A DNA stretch of 64,000 nt, from contig NZ_JASZYF010000003.1 of assembly GCF_030317115.1 (NCBI RefSeq), positions 1-64,000 of the forward strand, given 5' to 3'. A model generated the notes under the pieces. It did no database searches and was not told the origin of the DNA. It was given only the letters and a program-made list of their open reading frames with translations. This stretch comes from Variovorax gracilis (GTDB taxonomy: Bacteria > Pseudomonadota > Gammaproteobacteria > Burkholderiales > Burkholderiaceae_C). The position numbers and the translations under genes are program-made. Within the stretch, counting starts at the first letter, position 1, and the number at the start of each line of letters is the position of its first letter. Below, in pieces: positions 60,491 to 64,000 of this stretch.

Positions 60491-61351
60491 TCAGGTCAGC
60501 CGGAAGCGCGTCTCCATCAGCGCCTCCAGCCCGAACTGGGCCAGCAGTTCGCGAAGCCGCGCGGCTGCGCTGGCTTTGTGCTGCCCGGTGTGGCGCGCGA
60601 TGATGAGTTCGTTCTTCATGCTGTGCTCCCAGCCCACCAGTTCCGTCACGGTGACCTGGTAGCCGCTGGCCTCGAGGTAGAGGCAGCGCAGCACGTTGGT
60701 CAGCTGGCTTCCGATCTCGCGCGTGTGCAGCGGATGGCGCCACAGCTCGGCCAACGGTGTGCGAGAAAGCGCCAGCGCCTTGGTCTGGCGCAGGCAGGCT
60801 GCAATCTCGGCCTGGCAGCATGGCACCAGCACCATGAAGCGCGCCTTTTTTGCAAGCCCGAAGGCGATCGCGTCGTCGGTCGCGGTGTCACAGGCGTGCA
60901 GCGCGGTCACGACGTCGATCCGTTCCGGCAACGCCGCCGCGCTGGCCGATTCGGCCACCGTGAGGTTGAGGAAGGACATGCGGTCGAAGCCAAGGCGCTT
61001 CGCCAGGTCGCGCGACCGCTCGACCAGATCGGCCCGCGTCTCGATCCCGTACACATGACCCCCGCCACGCTCGCGAAAGAACAGGTCGTAGATGATGAAG
61101 CCCAGATAGGACTTGCCCGCCCCATGATCGGCCAGCGTCGCCTGTGCGCCGTCATCCGGCAACTCGCGCAGCAGCTTCTCGATGAACTGAAACAGGTGAT
61201 AGACCTGCTTGAGCTTGCGGCGCGAGTCCTGGTTGAGCCGGCCTTCGCGTGTAAGGATGTGCAGTTCCTTGAGCAACTCGACGGACTGCCCCGGCCGCAG
61301 TTCGCTCAGGACTTCGGCTTCAGCCTTCGCGGCTTTGGCAACCTTGCTCAT
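60491..61351 (-). CDS. Class-I SAM-dependent methyltransferase-like protein (METTL25/PF13679 type)
   Basis: From ATG 61351 the protein has 286 residues. The N-terminal half has KLKQVYHLFQFIEKLL, then the SAM-site motif DHGAGKSYLGFIIYDLFF (D-x-GAGK-x-YL). VYGIETRADLVERSRDLAKRLGF and VVTALHACDTATDDAIAFGL complete the fold. The target is unknown. The ATG overlaps the stop of the DUF1415 gene. Confidence 0.85.
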   Translation of the reverse strand: MSKVAKAAKAEAEVLSELRPGQSVELLKELHILTREGRLNQDSRRKLKQVYHLFQFIEKLLRELPDDGAQATLADHGAGKSYLGFIIYDLFFRERGGGHVYGIETRADLVERSRDLAKRLGFDRMSFLNLTVAESASAAALPERIDVVTALHACDTATDDAIAFGLAKKARFMVLVPCCQAEIAACLRQTKALALSRTPLAELWRHPLHTREIGSQLTNVLRCLYLEASGYQVTVTELVGWEHSMKNELIIARHTGQHKASAAARLRELLAQFGLEALMETRFRLT

Positions 61352-61926
61352 CGCGTGGCTCCTCGGGGCCCGACGTCCAACGCCGCCCAACCCTCGGCAC
61401 CGAGTGCCTCCAGCGTGTCGATGTTGCGCCCGAAAATGGCTTCGGCGTCCGGGAAGGCATCGACCGCGCGACTGACGCTGTCCTCGCGCAGCAGGTGCAG
61501 CGTAGGGTATGGCGCCCGGTTCGTTGCATTCGTGACGTCATCGGCGTCCGTGCCGGCGAACTGAAAGCGCGGATGGAAGCTGGCGAGTTGGAACTGGCCT
61601 TCGAAGCCCATTCGTGCAAGGGCGCGATCGGCACGCGCCGTGAAATCGTTGAAATCGAGAAAGTCAGCCAAGGTGTTGGGCGCGATCAAAAGTGTGGTGT
61701 CCCTTTCGGAAGGTTCGCAGACGGCAAGGGCGTTCGCTTCAGCGATCAGCGCGTCGATCAGCCCGTCCTCTTGGTTCGGCAGATACACCGCATAGTGGAT
61801 CTGCCCCCGGACGTGCACCGCCTTCGCAAAGGGGCAGAGATTGAGCCCGATCACCGCGCGCTCCAGCCAGCGTCGGGTGTCGGCCTCGGCTTGCGATGAT
61901 GAAACGGCTTCCGTATTCATGTTCAT
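61348..61926 (-). CDS. DUF1415 family protein
   Basis: The 192-residue protein shows the family pattern RRWLERAVIGLNLCPFAKAVHVRGQIHYAVY, ERDTTLLIAPNTLADFLDFNDF, and FQLASFHPRFQFAGT, with NRAPYPTLHLLREDSVSRAV. The role is not known. It is overlapped by the MFS gene stop upstream and the methyltransferase start downstream, making a coupled trio. Confidence 0.9.
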   Translation of the reverse strand: MNMNTEAVSSSQAEADTRRWLERAVIGLNLCPFAKAVHVRGQIHYAVYLPNQEDGLIDALIAEANALAVCEPSERDTTLLIAPNTLADFLDFNDFTARADRALARMGFEGQFQLASFHPRFQFAGTDADDVTNATNRAPYPTLHLLREDSVSRAVDAFPDAEAIFGRNIDTLEALGAEGWAALDVGPRGATR

Positions 61927-63185
61927 GTGGCGCCCCTGCGGGAAATGGCGGGCGACAGTCGCGCTGCGAGCGCCAAGCCCGCCAGCGAGCATGCCAGCGT
62001 CAGAGTCCACGTCCACTGCCAGCCCCCCACACGATGCGCTATCCACGCGACGAATGGCGGCGCCATGAACTGGCCCAGCGAGGATGCCTGCTGCATCATC
62101 CCGACGGTGGTCGACACGGTGGAGGGCCCTGGCGCGAGCCGAACCGCCAGCATGAACAAGGTGGCAGGCACCACTCCACCGCCCAGCGAGAACATGCAGA
62201 CCGCCAGGTAGCGCAGCGCCGGCGGCAGGCTCAGCGCATCGCCAGGCCCGCCGAACTGCGCAAAAGCTGCCATGCTGCCGAGTGCCATGACGACGAAGCC
62301 CCCGCGCAGCAGGCGATCGGGCGCCACGCCACGCTGAAGAAGCCGGCCACCCGTCACATTGCCGACGATGTTGGTCGCCGCCGCAAGGGCAGTCAGCGCT
62401 GCGTTCCAGGCGCTGGGCACGCCAGCGTCCGCATAGATTGCCGGCAGGAAGCCGATCACCGCCATCCATTGCGAGGAATAGACGGCGAAGGCAAGCGCCA
62501 GGGTCCACGGCGCGCTCGCACCGACGGTGCCGCGAAGGCGCAGCGACCAGTTCTCCGCCGGCGAAGCAGGCGTCGCCTGCCGGGCCTTGTCGCCGGGCAC
62601 GACGATCGCCACCCAGATCGCCGCCGCCGCGGAGACGGCAGAGAGGGCCCACCACCATCCCATCCAACCTGCCCAAGCGATCAGCGCCGGCCCCAGCAAC
62701 AGAGCCAACGCCACCCCGAGCGGCATGTAGGCGCCCCACAGCCCGAGCGCCGCCTTCTCCGCTTCTGGCGGCGCCATCGCACGGACCAGCCCGGGACCGG
62801 GCATCACCGCGAGGAGAAAGCCGACGCCCTCGAGCGCGCGCAGCGCGAGCAGCCAGGGCAATGCTCGTGCGCCTTCGGTGACCCAGAAACCCACCAGTCC
62901 TCCAAGCGCGCTCGCGACGGTGACCACCGCCAATCCGACGAGCATGCTGCGCCGCAATCCGATCGTGTCCGCCGCCAATCCGACGACGAGGCCCAGCGTC
63001 ATGCCTGCGACCTGGACCAACGAAAGAAGGAAGCCCGCCTCGACCAATCCGATGCCCAGGCTCGCCTGCAGGGCAGGCACAGCCGGCGGCAACTTGCCCA
63101 GGTGCAACGCGGCAGCAACGCCTGCAGCGACGACGGCCAGGGCCGCGGCGGGAATGCGGGCTCGCGACAGGGACAGGCCGCTCAC
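61923..63185 (-). CDS. MFS transporter (CynX/NarK-like)
   Basis: The 420-residue, twelve-helix protein has LGLVVGLAADTIGLRRSMLVGLAVV (loop 2-3 motif) and ALRALEGVGFLLAVMPGPGLVRAM. It starts with GTG at 63185, overlapping the dgt stop as GTGA; a GTG three codons upstream is also possible. Substrate unknown. Confidence 0.88.
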   Translation of the reverse strand: MSGLSLSRARIPAAALAVVAAGVAAALHLGKLPPAVPALQASLGIGLVEAGFLLSLVQVAGMTLGLVVGLAADTIGLRRSMLVGLAVVTVASALGGLVGFWVTEGARALPWLLALRALEGVGFLLAVMPGPGLVRAMAPPEAEKAALGLWGAYMPLGVALALLLGPALIAWAGWMGWWWALSAVSAAAAIWVAIVVPGDKARQATPASPAENWSLRLRGTVGASAPWTLALAFAVYSSQWMAVIGFLPAIYADAGVPSAWNAALTALAAATNIVGNVTGGRLLQRGVAPDRLLRGGFVVMALGSMAAFAQFGGPGDALSLPPALRYLAVCMFSLGGGVVPATLFMLAVRLAPGPSTVSTTVGMMQQASSLGQFMAPPFVAWIAHRVGGWQWTWTLTLACSLAGLALAARLSPAISRRGAT

Positions 63186-64000
63186 TCGACCCACCGCCGC
63201 CCCGTGAGGCGTTCGTATTCGCGGATCGCGAATCGATCAGTCATTCCGGCAATATAGTCCGCCACCGCGCGATGGCGGTTCTCGCGCTGGCCGTACTCCT
63301 CGGGCATCTCCGCAGGCGCGTCCAGGTAGGCGGCGAACAATGCGCGAACCACCCCTTGCGTCTGATTCGCAGTGTGCGCCACCCGCTCGTGCCGATACAG
63401 ATTGTGAAAAAGGAAACGCTTGAGCTCCGTGGATTCGACGCGCATGCCCTTGCTGAAGAGCACGAGCGGCGCCGCACGCCGGGCGGCATCCGCATCGGCC
63501 GGCGCGGTGGCTTCGAGTGCGTTGCGGGTTGCGTCGATCACGTCGTAGACCTGCGCGCTGAGCATCCGCCGAATCGTCTCGTAGAGCACCCTCCTTCCAT
63601 GGAGCTGCGGATACTCGGCCAACGCTTCGCGGCGGTAGCGGTCGAACAGGGCCACTTCGCCCAGTCGTTCGATGCTGATCAGCCCCGATCTCACGCCATC
63701 GTCGATGTCGTGGGCGTTGTAGGCGATCTCGTCGGCGAGGTTGCACAACTGCGCTTCGAGGCCCGGCTGCGTGCCGTCGCAGAAGCGCCGCGCCACGCCG
63801 CCCGGCTCGGTCGCTTCGATGCGCTCCGCGTTGGCGCGCGAACAGTGCTTGAGGATGCCTTCGCGCGTCTCGAAGCTCAGGTTGAGGCCGTCGTACTGCG
63901 GATAGCGATGCTCCAGTTCATCCACGACGCGCAGGCTCTGCAGGTTGTGCTCGAAGCCTCCGTGATCCCGCATGCAATCATCGAGGGCGTCCTGGCCGGC
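63182..64000 (-). CDS. dgt: Deoxyguanosinetriphosphate triphosphohydrolase-like protein, 5' end beyond window
   Basis: The frame enters from the right edge (AGQDALDDCMRDHGG) and ends at 63182. FEHNLQSLRVVDELEHRYPQYDGLNLS, AQLCNLADEIAYNAHDIDDG (HD-domain metal Asp and His), and RFLFHNLYRHERV match the Dgt/SAMHD1 family, which cleaves dNTPs to nucleoside and triphosphate. The first HD-motif histidines lie outside the window. An internal ATG at 63973 is not the start. Confidence 0.92.
   Translation of the reverse strand, partial: AGQDALDDCMRDHGGFEHNLQSLRVVDELEHRYPQYDGLNLSFETREGILKHCSRANAERIEATEPGGVARRFCDGTQPGLEAQLCNLADEIAYNAHDIDDGVRSGLISIERLGEVALFDRYRREALAEYPQLHGRRVLYETIRRMLSAQVYDVIDATRNALEATAPADADAARRAAPLVLFSKGMRVESTELKRFLFHNLYRHERVAHTANQTQGVVRALFAAYLDAPAEMPEEYGQRENRHRAVADYIAGMTDRFAIREYERLTGRRWVE

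Overview
The window looks like chromosomal DNA of a GC-rich betaproteobacterium (Burkholderiales, most likely Comamonadaceae, Variovorax-like). This rests on gene order and family type: sspB-sspA-petCBA, a his operon with short-form HisG, an mla-bolA-murA block, tatABC beside hisE/I, and an imuA-imuB-dnaE2 mutagenesis cassette. It is inference; no search was run.

Layout. 1-3.1 kb: the 5' end of a benzoate/anthranilate-type ring-hydroxylating dioxygenase gene, divergent from a BenM/CatM-like LysR regulator with a perfect ATAC-N7-GTAT site between them, then a lipoprotein tannase/feruloyl-esterase gene broken by a frameshift. 3.7-9.9 kb: DNA-damage block, with an SRAP (YedK) abasic-site protein facing a LexA-box-controlled imuA-imuB-dnaE2 operon. 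9.9-16.2 kb: a run of small minus-strand genes, mostly unrecognised. They include a AAA+ ATPase, a protein with two tandem MbcA/ParS-like domains, a related protein sharing its N-terminus, a Phd/YefM-like protein, and two paralogous single-membrane-span peptides of 46 and 45 residues. 16.6-23.7 kb: remains of integrated elements, namely an XRE regulator, a ParB-like protein, a P4-type tyrosine integrase broken by three frameshifts, an orphan tRNA 3' end with its terminator, a ParB fragment, and a large serine recombinase whose stop codon lies inside a tRNA-Thr gene.

From the tRNA-Thr onward the window is core genome. 23.7-27.8 kb: sspB-sspA and the cytochrome bc1 genes. 28-33 kb: mscL, pdxA, a NIF3-family gene, an MFS transporter and an HtrA-type protease. 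33-37.1 kb: tatC-tatB-tatA, a HIT protein, a small membrane protein, hisE-hisI-hisF (all minus). 37.1-40.4 kb: a mutarotase gene, then a plus-strand pair (dicarboxylate symporter, amino-acid-binding protein) that splits the histidine genes. 40.4-53.2 kb: a long minus-strand series mlaFEDACB, an ABC exporter, bolA-like, murA, hisG-D-(secreted protein)-C-B-H-A. 53.2-59.6 kb: gltB-gltD (glutamate synthase) ending in a strong terminator. 59.8-64 kb: a REP-associated transposase, a methyltransferase, a DUF1415 gene, an MFS transporter and a dgt gene that runs off the right edge.

Many neighbouring genes are translationally coupled through ATGA or GTGA overlaps (hisI/hisE, hisC/hisB, murA/hisG, mlaE/mlaF, mlaD/mlaA, pdxA/nif3 and others). 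The best candidates for new biology are the 9.9-16.2 kb minus-strand cluster and the recombinase/tRNA junction at 21.7-23.7 kb.
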